Below, piece by piece: positions 1 to 7,536 of a stretch of DNA of 17,476 nucleotides (its first letter is position 1; every line of letters starts with the position of its first letter). This DNA comes from Clostridium sp. CAG:440 (GTDB taxonomy: Bacteria; Bacillota; Clostridia; TANB77; CAG-508). Both the position numbers and the translations under genes were made by a program. A model generated the notes under the pieces. The model was not told the origin of the DNA, ran no database searches, and saw only the letters and a list, made by a program, of their open reading frames with translations. The DNA is taken from positions 19,666-37,141 of the forward strand of contig FR898648.1 of NCBI GenBank assembly GCA_000437215.1, written 5' to 3'.

Positions 1-734
1 TCTGTACCTTCTACCGTTTTTACTCCGGCCTTTCTTATAAATGTTAATGTATATACCATATACATATCTTGGTTTGGATTTCCTTCAAGTACTTCTTTTG
101 TTTCTTCGTTTATAATGTAATCTTTCATTACTGCTTTTAATGTCATTTTTAATGTTTCTTTGTCTCCATCTTGTGTAAAGCTATTTAAGTATGTTTTTCT
201 TACAGATACTCTGTCTACAATATTTATTCTTTTGGTATCTATATATTGCTGTAATTGTTTTGAATGTTGTTCAAATAATTCATTACTTTCAAATGGTCTT
301 ATTTCTTCCCACTTTCTATCAGTCCATGCTGCTTGTAATTTAATAAATACTTCTTTACTAAATGACATAAAGTTTTCAGCTGAGAACATTGGGTCTATGT
401 TTCTTATTTGTGCTTCAACTGAACTTGTATTGTCATTTGTATTTGGAATTATATTATTTATACCATCAATTCCGCCTTTTTTCTTTAGGTATCTTATTAA
501 TAAATATATTCCAAGTACTATTAAAATTACTGGCAACGAACCACCAAAAATATAAACTCCTCCTCCTGAACTACTTGATGATGAATGGCTACTACTTGAA
601 TGACTGCTACTTGAACTTCCTCCTGAACTATATCTTTGTATACTTCCTGCATCTGCAAAAGTTGGTAACTCCATTGTAAAAATTAATGCAAAAAGTAAAA
701 GTATAGATACTATACATTTTTTAAACTTTTTCAT
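1..734 (-). CDS. Tim44-like domain membrane protein, partial (3' end outside window)
   Basis: About 244 residues are visible; the gene continues past the left edge. The start is ATG at 732-734 with an AAAGGGG ribosome site just upstream. Residues 1-28 form a signal peptide (MKKFKKCIVSILLLFALIF, ending near TFADA), followed by a Ser/Gly/His-rich low-complexity stretch (about 29-58), a transmembrane helix (about 63-81, PVILIVLGIYLLIRYLKKK) and then a soluble region with features such as IDPMFSAENFMSFSKEVF and LQAAWTDRKWE. This order (signal, Ser-rich linker, one helix, Tim44/MBA1-like fold) is typical of Bacillota Tim44-domain proteins whose role is unknown. It lies downstream of pyrG in the same direction but has its own likely promoter. 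Family assignment is from memory of sequence style and is fairly sure; function is not known. Confidence 0.75.
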   Translation of the reverse strand, partial: MKKFKKCIVSILLLFALIFTMELPTFADAGSIQRYSSGGSSSSSHSSSSHSSSSSSGGGVYIFGGSLPVILIVLGIYLLIRYLKKKGGIDGINNIIPNTNDNTSSVEAQIRNIDPMFSAENFMSFSKEVFIKLQAAWTDRKWEEIRPFESNELFEQHSKQLQQYIDTKRINIVDRVSVRKTYLNSFTQDGDKETLKMTLKAVMKDYIINEETKEVLEGNPNQDMYMVYTLTFIRKAGVKTVEGT

Positions 735-768
735 TTTTTCCCCTTTCATTCGTTTTATTTTCCATTTC

Positions 769-798
769 ATTTTATCATTATTTGTCGAAAAAAATCAA
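769..798 (-). promoter_or_regulatory. Promoter for the Tim44-like gene
   Basis: On the minus strand a TTGATT box (793-798) is followed after 18 bases by TAAAAT (769-774), 35 bases before the start codon. The gap to pyrG (735-829) holds nothing else and shows no clear terminator, so read-through from pyrG is also possible. Confidence 0.5.
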
Positions 799-829
799 TA
801 GCAAATTAAAGTTATATTAGAATATTTTT

Positions 830-2440
830 CTATTTTAAATCTTTTGCTGCTTTTATTAATCCTACAAATAATGGTGCTGGCTTATTTGGCCTTGATTTTA
901 ACTCTGGATGAAATTGTCCTGCTATAAAATATGGATGATTTTCTTTTGATATTTCAACAATTTCTACCAAACTTCCATCTGGTGATGTTCCAGAACATAT
1001 TAATCCTGCCTCTTCTAGTTGTTTTTTATAACTATTGTTATATTCAAATCTATGCCTATGTCTTTCAGATATTTCTTCTTTATTATAAATTTCTTTTGCT
1101 AGTGTCCCGTTTTTTAGTATGCAAGGATATGCTCCAAGCCTCATTGTTCCACCTTTTTTAGCCACATTTTTTTGTTCTTCCATAATATGAATTAATGGAT
1201 TTTTTGTATTTTCATCAAATTCTGCTGAATTTGCATCTTTTATATTTAAAACATCTCTTGCATATTCTACAACAGCCATTTGCATTCCCAAACAAATTCC
1301 TAAAAATGGTATTTTATTTTCTCTTGCATATTTTATTGTTTGAATTTTTCCCTCTATTCCACGATTTCCAAAGCCTCCTGGAACAACTATTGCATGAAAT
1401 CCCCCTAATTTTTCTTTTACATTGTCTTGATTAATTGTTTCAGAATCTACTAATTTTACATCTACTTTTACGTTGTTTGCAAATCCTGCATGATATAGAC
1501 TTTCTATTACAGATATATATGAATCTTCTAATTTTATGTATTTACCAACTATTGCAACATTTATTTTATTTTGTTTATCTATATTTCTAATATTTTCTAT
1601 CATATTTTCCCATTTACTATTATCAGGTAAATATTTATCTAACTTTAAGTGATTACATACTTCTCTTGCAAGCCCTTCTTCTTCAAGCATTAAAGGAACT
1701 GCATACAAACAATCTGCTGTTTTATTTTGTATTACACTTGTTTTTCTTACATTACAAAATAATGATAATTTTTCCCTTATATTTTCTGGTATATCACGTT
1801 CAGTTCTACACACTAATATGTCTGGATTTATTCCATAACTTTGTAACTCTTTTACTGAGTGTTGTGTTGGTTTTGATTTTATTTCATTTGAACCAAATAT
1901 GTATGGAAGTAATGTAACGTGTATATATAATACATCTTCTGGATTTTTTTCTAATCCAACTTGTCTTATAGCCTCTATTATAGAAAGCCCCTCTATGTCT
2001 CCTACAGTTCCCCCTACTTCTGATATTACAATGTCTGTGTCTGTATTTTCAAATGCATATATCCTTTCTTTTATTTCGTTTGTTATATGTGGAATTACTT
2101 GTACTGTTTTTCCTAAGTAGTCTCCTTTTCTTTCTTTCTCTATTACACTTAAATAAATTTTTCCCATTGTAATGCTTGAGTTTTCTGTTAGATTTTCGTC
2201 TATAAACCTTTCATAATGTCCTAAATCTAAGTCTGTTTCTGCTCCATCATCTGTAACAAATACCTCTCCATGTTCGTATGGATTCATTGTTCCTGGGTCT
2301 ACATTTATATATGGATCAAATTTTTGTATTGTTACTTTATAACCTCTATTTTTTAATAATCTTCCAAGTGATGCAGCTGTTATACCTTTTCCAAGTCCTG
2401 ATACTACTCCTCCTGTTACAAATATGTATTTTGTATTCAT
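830..2440 (-). CDS. pyrG: CTP synthase
   Basis: Converts UTP to CTP using ATP and glutamine, the last step of pyrimidine nucleotide synthesis. The 536-residue length is normal for the family. The N-terminal synthetase domain starts with the P-loop-like VTGGVVSGLGKGI near residue 9 and contains YINVDPGTMNPYEHGEVFV. The C-terminal class I glutamine amidotransferase domain shows VVPGGFGNRGIEGK, the nucleophile elbow LGICLGMQ (Cys) and the catalytic His-Glu in GQFHPE. Start: ATG at 2438-2440 behind a strong GGAGGGG site (2445-2451). The gene is monocistronic by appearance and divergent from deoD. Its leader carries a terminator-like hairpin (separate entry), suggesting attenuation. Confidence 0.98.
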   Translation of the reverse strand: MNTKYIFVTGGVVSGLGKGITAASLGRLLKNRGYKVTIQKFDPYINVDPGTMNPYEHGEVFVTDDGAETDLDLGHYERFIDENLTENSSITMGKIYLSVIEKERKGDYLGKTVQVIPHITNEIKERIYAFENTDTDIVISEVGGTVGDIEGLSIIEAIRQVGLEKNPEDVLYIHVTLLPYIFGSNEIKSKPTQHSVKELQSYGINPDILVCRTERDIPENIREKLSLFCNVRKTSVIQNKTADCLYAVPLMLEEEGLAREVCNHLKLDKYLPDNSKWENMIENIRNIDKQNKINVAIVGKYIKLEDSYISVIESLYHAGFANNVKVDVKLVDSETINQDNVKEKLGGFHAIVVPGGFGNRGIEGKIQTIKYARENKIPFLGICLGMQMAVVEYARDVLNIKDANSAEFDENTKNPLIHIMEEQKNVAKKGGTMRLGAYPCILKNGTLAKEIYNKEEISERHRHRFEYNNSYKKQLEEAGLICSGTSPDGSLVEIVEISKENHPYFIAGQFHPELKSRPNKPAPLFVGLIKAAKDLK

Positions 2441-2458
2441 CTTTCCCCTCCTATTAAT

Positions 2459-2505
2459 AAAAAAAAGATTAAAAAATTTTCCGAAAAATTCGGTTTTTTT
2501 TAATC
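2459..2505 (-). terminator. Leader terminator/attenuator hairpin upstream of pyrG
   Basis: Read on the minus strand, GATTAAAAAA (2496-2505) pairs with TTTTTTAATC (2467-2476), and an inner CCGAA/TTCGG helix (2481-2493) caps it; eight T residues (2459-2466) follow. This is an intrinsic-terminator shape placed between the pyrG promoter and the pyrG ribosome site, so it can only serve as an attenuator of pyrG itself. B. subtilis pyrG also has a leader terminator, controlled by CTP-dependent reiterative G addition, but the GGGC start used there is not present here. On the plus strand the same palindrome is followed by T8 too, but no plus-strand gene lies upstream. Confidence 0.65.
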
Positions 2506-2512
2506 CTTTTTT

Positions 2513-2541
2513 ATTTTACCAAATATTTTTATATTTTACAA
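2513..2541 (-). promoter_or_regulatory. pyrG promoter
   Basis: Minus strand TTGTAA (2536-2541), 17 bases, TAAAAT (2513-2518). Start of transcription would fall near 2505-2508, so the leader hairpin begins at the very 5' end of the message. Confidence 0.65.
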
Positions 2542-2648
2542 GCTTTTTTGACATTTTAATTAGTCATATTTTTAATTTATTACAATTTTTTAAAATGGAA
2601 AAAATATAATTAAAATAATAAATTTGTAACTTTAATTTATAATATTTT

Positions 2649-2677
2649 TTGATTATTTTTTTATTTATTGATATAAT
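2649..2677 (+). promoter_or_regulatory. deoD promoter
   Basis: TTGATT (2649-2654), exact 17-base spacer, consensus TATAAT (2672-2677); a start near 2684 gives a short leader to the AAGGAGG site at 2691-2697. A second possible plus-strand promoter, TTGACA (2548-2553) with TTTAAT (2571-2576), lies further up. Confidence 0.7.
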
Positions 2678-2704
2678 AACAAAAAAAGAAAAGGAGGATT
2701 TTAT

Positions 2705-3431
2705 ATGCCAACACCACATAATAAAGCAAACATTGAAGATATTTCAAATATTGTAATAATGCCAGGAGACCCAATGCGTGCAAAATATATTGCTCAAAAC
2801 TTTTTAGAAAATTTCACATTAGTAAATGATGTTAGAGGAATGTATGCATATACAGGTTTTTATAAAGGTAAAAGACTAACAGTTATGGCTTCTGGTATGG
2901 GAATTCCAAGTATGGGAATTTACTCTTACGAACTATTTCATTTTTATAATGTAGATTATATTATCAGAATAGGAACTTGTCGGAGCCTTTATAAAAGATT
3001 TAAATTTATTAGATATAATTTTGGTTGACAGTTCTTATACAGAAAGTAATTATGCTCTAAGTTTAGATAATAAAAATATTCATATAGAAAATTCTAGTAA
3101 AAAATTAAATGATATTATAAAAAATGTAGCAAACAAACAAAATATAAAATATTTTGAAGGTACAACATTATGTAACGAATGTTTTGATCCATATATTCCA
3201 GATATTAAAACAATGCTCTCTAGAGTGCCAAAAGATATTACAATTTCTGGATGCGAAATGGAAGCTTTTGCATTATTTTATAATGCAAAAAGAGAAGGAA
3301 AACATGCTTCTTGCCTTTTAAATGTCGTTGATAGCTTAACTGATAAAAAAAGTTTATCAAGTGATGAAAGACAAAATGGATTAAATACAATGATAAAACT
3401 TGCTTTAGATTCAGCTTTAGAAATACAATAA
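2705..3431 (+). CDS. deoD: Purine-nucleoside phosphorylase (DeoD type), with a +1 frameshift
   Basis: Phosphorolyses purine (deoxy)nucleosides to base and sugar 1-phosphate (purine salvage). Start ATG 2705 behind AAGGAGG. The N-terminal part has TPH, VIMPGDPMRAKYIA (phosphate site), NDVRGM and IIRIGTC; the C-terminal part, in another frame, has GCEMEAFAL (substrate Glu) and the VVD and DERQ residues that align with the catalytic Asp and Arg of E. coli DeoD. The frame changes at TGT-CGG-AGC: dropping C2981 gives TGT-GGA-GCC, the expected Cys-Gly-Ala of the active-site loop, and a continuous 241-residue protein of normal length. Unshifted reading stops at 3028. No other defect is visible, so this is either a decoded +1 frameshift, a very recent mutation or a base error. 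The mobile element begins at its stop codon. Confidence 0.9.
2978..2985 (+). other. CGG-A frameshift site 1 (deoD)
   Basis: Zero-frame codons TGT CGG AGC; the conserved protein resumes one base later as GGA GCC. The surplus base is C2981. After the CGG, the unshifted frame stays open for only 15 more codons. Confidence 0.85.
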
Positions 3432-3468
3432 ATAAAATCCCACACTTGGGAGGAGTTAAATAAGGACA
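3427..3468 (+). repeat. Left terminal inverted repeat of the element
   Basis: AATAAATAAAATCCCACA (3427-3444) and AATAAGGACA (3459-3468), separated by 15 bases counted after CCCAC. The inner block also starts an 11-bp hairpin (3459-3469 with 3472-3482). Overlaps the stop codon of deoD. Confidence 0.7.
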
Positions 3469-3579
3469 AAATTGTTCTTATTACCTTCTTCCAAAATTTT
3501 TTATATTAGATGGTCAGATATAGATATAAATTATTTAGTCAAATTTGTAGTGAAAATTAATTTATGGAGGTTTTTAGAA

Positions 3580-3954
3580 ATGAATAATAAAATTACATAT
3601 CACAAAGTTGGAGATTATCATTTGCCTAATCTATATTTAACAAAAGATGAATATGAAAAAGATTATCAAATTGGAAAGTATGGTCATTTAAGACTAGAAC
3701 ATCTAAAAACACATAAGAAAGCTAAATATACTATAATGTTTATGGATAATACTTTAAGAAAACATATTGTAGATACTGATAAACAAGCTAAAGAAAGATT
3801 TGAAATACTTATGAAACAAATGCTAGAAAAAAATCTTGTTGATGAAAACTTAAAAAATACTGACACAATAAAATGGGTAGGACTTATGAATAATTATAAG
3901 CATTCAGTTGAAGAAATCATTTTTGAAGAATTAATTTATATATATAATTTTTAA
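3580..3954 (+). CDS. tnpV: TnpV family transposon protein
   Basis: A 124-residue soluble, charged protein. The motifs IGKYGHLRLEHLKTHKKAKY, the middle LRKHIVDTDKQAKERFEILM and the end IKWVGLMNN then EEIIFEELIY are those of the TnpV family carried by Tn4451-type elements; its biochemical role is not established. The start is ATG 3580 because GGAGG (3566-3570) sits 9 bases before it; the frame is open further upstream but without a supported start. The 148 bases between deoD and this gene hold only the element end. It is intact, unlike the element's recombinase, and helps define the element. Confidence 0.85.
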   Translation: MNNKITYHKVGDYHLPNLYLTKDEYEKDYQIGKYGHLRLEHLKTHKKAKYTIMFMDNTLRKHIVDTDKQAKERFEILMKQMLEKNLVDENLKNTDTIKWVGLMNNYKHSVEEIIFEELIYIYNF

Positions 3955-4006
3955 ATTTTTCGATAAAACTCTATACTTTTTCAAAAAATTAGTGTATAAT
4001 TAAAGA

Positions 4007-4130
4007 AATTAAGGAATATTATATATTGTAGATAGATATTCTACTAGGTCTGAAATAGTTTACTAGATTAGGACCTGACCCGAGCTGATGCTAAGCGTCA
4101 GCAAAAGCCATTCAAACGAATGGCTTATTA
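4007..4130 (+). ncRNA. Candidate small structured RNA with terminator
   Basis: A perfect TATAAT at 3995-4000 (no good -35) is followed by four successive hairpins: GTAGA/TCTAC (4028-4044), AGGTC/GACCT (4046-4076, with inner TAG/CTA), GCTGATGC/GCGTCAGC (4084-4102) and GCCATTC/GAATGGC (4107-4124). The last is followed by TTATTATTATT, a weak terminator. There is no reading frame. It lies between tnpV and the convergent cargo operon. It may be a free-standing RNA of the element, an antisense control RNA, or only a structured 3' UTR of tnpV. I do not recognise a known riboswitch core. Confidence 0.4.
4105..4126. terminator. Bidirectional terminator between the small RNA/tnpV and the cargo operon
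   Basis: AAGCCATTC pairs with GAATGGCTT around the loop AAAC. On the minus strand it falls just after the stop codon of the 118-residue cargo gene (4131) and is followed by TTTT. Confidence 0.55.
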
Positions 4131-4487
4131 TTATTGTTTCAATTCTTGTTGCATTGCAATAATATGTTGTTTTATTTTTGATAATTCATTATCAATGCTT
4201 TGAATGTCATTAGTAAAATATTCTTTCATTTCATTGACTTCTGTTTCGTTTAATTCACTTATTCCTATTTGTCCATAAAGTAATTTTTCTGCTAAAACCT
4301 TTCTATTATTTTCCTGTTCAATTTTTTCTCTTAAATTATGGTCAAATCTAATATTACTACTTACTTGTTCTGTCTGTAAGGCTTTTTCTTTTTTCTCTGT
4401 CATATTTGTTTTCTTTAGAAATATATTTTTAAAGAAAGTCTTTATCTTGTACCATAAACTATTTGTTTTTATCAATTTATTATTCAT
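4131..4487 (-). CDS. Small charged hypothetical protein overlapping the helicase gene
   Basis: 118 residues, not recognised. The N-terminus is basic and hydrophobic (YKIKTFFKNIFLKK, residues 13-26; possibly an amphipathic membrane-binding helix), followed by a polar linker and a predicted helical, coiled-coil-like C-terminus (about 50-118: REKIEQENNRKVLAEKLL, NETEVNEMKEYF, DNELSKIKQHIIAMQQELK). The start ATG (4485-4487) lies inside the last codons of the helicase gene and the two overlap by 8 bases (ATGAATAA), so translation is probably coupled and the proteins may work together. This is the last gene of the cargo operon. Confidence 0.7.
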   Translation of the reverse strand: MNNKLIKTNSLWYKIKTFFKNIFLKKTNMTEKKEKALQTEQVSSNIRFDHNLREKIEQENNRKVLAEKLLYGQIGISELNETEVNEMKEYFTNDIQSIDNELSKIKQHIIAMQQELKQ

Positions 4488-7227
4488 TAATATCTACTCC
4501 TTGTTCTTGAGTTTCTATTACATTTGCTTTTCTTATTGCTAATTGTTCTTTATAATCTTTTTCTAATTTTTTTGCTTCTTGTAGTGCTTTCCTTTTTTCT
4601 AAATCTTGCCTAATTAAAATTGCAAGCTCTTTTTGTTTAGCATTTCCACATTGTATATCTAATTCACTAATTATGGACATTACTTTATCAATTTCAGGAT
4701 GTTTCTCTCTAAATATTTCTCTTTCTTGTTCAGTTTGTAATTTCATATATGTACCAATTAAATCTTGTCTTATATAACTTAATTTTTTTCCTAATTTTCT
4801 TTCTTCTTCTACTGCTTTTGATGATCTACTTGGTAACTTTGCAAATTGATTTTGTTCTACCCATTGTTTTATATCTCTTGCATTTATTAAATAAGGAGAG
4901 ATATTATTTTCATCTATCCAATTTATGATTTCCATTATTTCTCTAAATTCAGGATGTTCTTGTTCAAATTCTTCTTTTTCTTGTGTTCCTAATTGCATAT
5001 ATGTTTTAACTAAAGTTTGCTTAATATTTCCTAATGCTCTTCCAAGTCTTTTTTCTTCTTTATCTTTAGAATTAGAAGAAGGTGGTTTCGTAGTTTTTCG
5101 TTCTTCCATCCATGCCTTTATATTTCTAACATTTGTTAAATTTGGATTCACCTTATTTGTATCTATCCAATTTATTATTTGTAAAACTTCATCAATTTCA
5201 GGATGTTTTTCTGAAAATTCTAATTTTTCTTCTTCTGTTTCCAACTGCATATATGGTTTTATCAGATTTCTTCTAAGTTCAGTTAATGCTGTACCTAGTC
5301 TATTTTCTTCTGCATCTTTAGAGACTGCACTAGGTGATTTTGTTGTTTTATGTGTTTGCATCCATATTTTAATAGCTCTTGCATTTACTAAATTAGGAGA
5401 CAAATTGCGCCCGTCTATCCAATTTACTATTTGCATTACTTCTTGTAATTCTGGATGTTTATTTTCAAATTTTAATTTTTCTTCTTCATCTACTATTTGT
5501 AAATATGGATTTAATAATCTAAGTCTTATACTTTGTAACGCAGTTCCTAATCGCTGTTCTTCTTTATCGTTACATCTTAATCTAGGAGGTTTATTACTAT
5601 TTTTTTCTTCCATCCAAAATTTTATTTGCCTTGCATTTATTAAATGTAGAGAAATATTATTTTCATCTATCCAATTTATTATTTCAAATATTTTTTTGAA
5701 TTCTGGATGTTCTTCTTCAAATATTTTCTTTTCTTGTTCTGTTTTTAATTGCAGATATGGTTTTATCAATGTTTGTCTAATATTACTTAAAGCTATTCCT
5801 AGTCTTTTTTCCTCAAAATCCTTTGAAATAGAAGATGGAGGCTTTATTGTTTTTCGTTGTTCCATCCATGTTTTTATATTTAATGCATTTGTTAAATGGT
5901 CATTATGTCCTAATATCCCTTGAACTTCATTGAATAATTCTAAAAATTCTTTAGTTTCTCCTTGTATTCTAAAAATATCAATATCTTCAGTTAGAGATTT
6001 TCCATCTAAACCACCAATATTAGTAGTGTTTCCTTTAAAATCCCCAGTTATATGTTTTCTTTGGTTAATCTCTGCATCTAAATTGTTTTTTAAATAATTA
6101 TTTACCAAGTCAAATACTATTGTTTTTTCTCTTGATGTATCTGAAGATAGGGCTCTACCTAATTGTTGCAAATAGATTATTCTTGAGTCTGTAGGTCTTA
6201 ACATTATTACCCCTGAAATATCTTCGACATGTAGACCTTCATTTAACATATCAACAGAAAATAACAATTTTAAATGTTTTGATTTTGAAGCTTCAAAACT
6301 CTTTATTGTGTTTTTATTTACCTTTTCACTATATCCTTCTCCTGAATAAACAGAATATATTTCTGGATTTGTATCTATATTTGCAAACCATTCTTTTGAT
6401 GATTCTATTAATTCATCCATATGTTGTTTGTCTTTACAAAAAACAATATATTTTCCATCTTTTTTGGTCATATTCTTAGCAAATAGTGCTGGTATGCCTT
6501 CAGCATGTTCTACAATTCTTCTCATTTTGTCATATCTTTCCTGTAATTCCTTTTTTGTTTGAGGATTAGAACATTGTTCTATTGCTGTTTTTATGCTCTC
6601 CAAAGAATCTCTTAAAGAATAATCGCATTTAACATAGTTTGGTGCTTGTACTATACCTTTTTGTATAGCATCAACTAATGTTAACTCATAATCTACATTT
6701 CCACAAAACAAATCATCAACAATATTTTTATCATCCATTCTATCAGGAGTAGCTGTTAATCCTAAAATTTTTGCATTTGGATTCATATTAATTAAATCAT
6801 CAATTTTTTCTCCCCATTTATCAGCACCTGTTCTATGTAACTCATCCATGATAATAATATCAGGATTTAAATTTTCCATAATCTCATTTTTCATTCTTAA
6901 AAGAGACGGATATAAAATTATTCTTAGATTTGGAAACTGTTCTTCTGCTATCATTTTTGCAGGTCTTTCTGTTGTTGGTTCTTCTCCTGCAATATATTTT
7001 GCAATATATCTATACATTTGGTCTTTTATCGCATTTGTTGGTGCCATAAATAGTATATTTTTATCTTTATTATCTATCATAAGTTGTAAAGATATAAATG
7101 ATTTACCACAACCTGTTGGTATTACAACTGAAGCTTTATTTCTAATTTTATATGCATTTGTTATAGCTGTATATGCTTCTTGCTGATGTTGTTGCAAACC
7201 TAATTCTGGTTTTCCTTTTATTATCAT
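4480..7227 (-). CDS. SF2 (DEAD/DEAH-type) helicase with five 84-residue C-terminal repeats
   Basis: 915 residues. The SF2 ATPase core shows a Q-like LQQHQQEAY (11-19), Walker A PTGCGKS (37-43), DELH (128-131), TATPDR (158-163), a motif V region SVDMLNEGLHVEDI (324-337) and motif VI QQLGRALS (354-361). This resembles the restriction-type (ResIII/helicase C) core, but no nuclease or methylase domain is seen. Residues about 445-850 are five tandem repeats with conserved Trp at 454, 538, 622, 706 and 789; the unit reads roughly IKxWMExxKTTKPPSxxSKD, EExRLGxALxxIRxxLIKPY, then a glutamate-rich helix, EHPE and IINWID. They resemble helicase-associated repeats and may bind nucleic acid. The tail (860-905) is charged helix. 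ATG start has a weak site. The cargo setting hints at defence or element maintenance, but that is inference. Confidence 0.85.
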   Translation of the reverse strand: MIIKGKPELGLQQHQQEAYTAITNAYKIRNKASVVIPTGCGKSFISLQLMIDNKDKNILFMAPTNAIKDQMYRYIAKYIAGEEPTTERPAKMIAEEQFPNLRIILYPSLLRMKNEIMENLNPDIIIMDELHRTGADKWGEKIDDLINMNPNAKILGLTATPDRMDDKNIVDDLFCGNVDYELTLVDAIQKGIVQAPNYVKCDYSLRDSLESIKTAIEQCSNPQTKKELQERYDKMRRIVEHAEGIPALFAKNMTKKDGKYIVFCKDKQHMDELIESSKEWFANIDTNPEIYSVYSGEGYSEKVNKNTIKSFEASKSKHLKLLFSVDMLNEGLHVEDISGVIMLRPTDSRIIYLQQLGRALSSDTSREKTIVFDLVNNYLKNNLDAEINQRKHITGDFKGNTTNIGGLDGKSLTEDIDIFRIQGETKEFLELFNEVQGILGHNDHLTNALNIKTWMEQRKTIKPPSSISKDFEEKRLGIALSNIRQTLIKPYLQLKTEQEKKIFEEEHPEFKKIFEIINWIDENNISLHLINARQIKFWMEEKNSNKPPRLRCNDKEEQRLGTALQSIRLRLLNPYLQIVDEEEKLKFENKHPELQEVMQIVNWIDGRNLSPNLVNARAIKIWMQTHKTTKSPSAVSKDAEENRLGTALTELRRNLIKPYMQLETEEEKLEFSEKHPEIDEVLQIINWIDTNKVNPNLTNVRNIKAWMEERKTTKPPSSNSKDKEEKRLGRALGNIKQTLVKTYMQLGTQEKEEFEQEHPEFREIMEIINWIDENNISPYLINARDIKQWVEQNQFAKLPSRSSKAVEEERKLGKKLSYIRQDLIGTYMKLQTEQEREIFREKHPEIDKVMSIISELDIQCGNAKQKELAILIRQDLEKRKALQEAKKLEKDYKEQLAIRKANVIETQEQGVDINE
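4720..5930 (-). repeat. Five tandem ~252-bp coding repeats in the helicase gene
   Basis: A block such as TCTATCCAATTTAT recurs at about 4913, 5162, 5413 and 5667, i.e. every 249-254 bases, matching the 84-residue protein repeat. Copies differ at many bases, so the array is old or diversified, but it could still recombine. Confidence 0.8.
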
Positions 7228-7261
7228 ATGTTTCTCACTTTCTATAATAACTTATTGTATA

Positions 7262-7516
7262 TTATTTTCTATTTTTTTCCCATATTATTCTAATATATTT
7301 TAAAGATAATGTTGATAAGGTAAAACCTATTACTGGAACAAGAGAACTTAACAATACATTATCAAAGTATCTAATTATATAAGAATATGCAACCACAACT
7401 ATGTATGTTAATATACATATACAAATCTTTCTAGTCCAACTTGTTTCCCATGCTTTATCTAGTTCAACTCTTTTATTTCTTTCTTGTATTTTTTTAATTT
7501 CTTCTTCTAAATTCAT
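7262..7516 (-). CDS. Small two-helix membrane protein
   Basis: 84 residues from ATG 7514-7516; a longer form would need a TTG start at 7525. The N-terminus is a short charged helix with the distinctive KRVELDKAWETSWTRK, followed by two hydrophobic helices (about 31-48, ICICILTYIVVVAYSYII; about 53-72, VLLSSLVPVIGFTLSTLSL) and a basic tail. Similar small proteins with the DKAWETSWTR signature occur widely in bacteria as far as I recall, with no known function. It lies 34 bases upstream of the helicase gene and 20 bases downstream of the DUF3800 gene, so all three should share a transcript. Confidence 0.75.
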   Translation of the reverse strand: MNLEEEIKKIQERNKRVELDKAWETSWTRKICICILTYIVVVAYSYIIRYFDNVLLSSLVPVIGFTLSTLSLKYIRIIWEKNRK

Positions 7517-7536
7517 TATAATCAACTACTTTCTAT

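Noticed and set aside
160..679. Two overlapping plus-strand open frames at the left edge
   Set aside because: Antisense to the Tim44-like gene, which has a signal peptide, ribosome site and family features.
2548..2576. TTGACA-N17-TTTAAT as the main deoD promoter
   Set aside because: The TTGATT-N17-TATAAT promoter at 2649 is nearer and leaves a normal leader; the upstream one may be secondary.
4925..5923. Long open frame of 332 codons on the plus strand
   Set aside because: It is the antisense of the helicase repeats, rich in Ser/Cys/Phe from low-GC antisense codons, with no ribosome site or recognisable domain.
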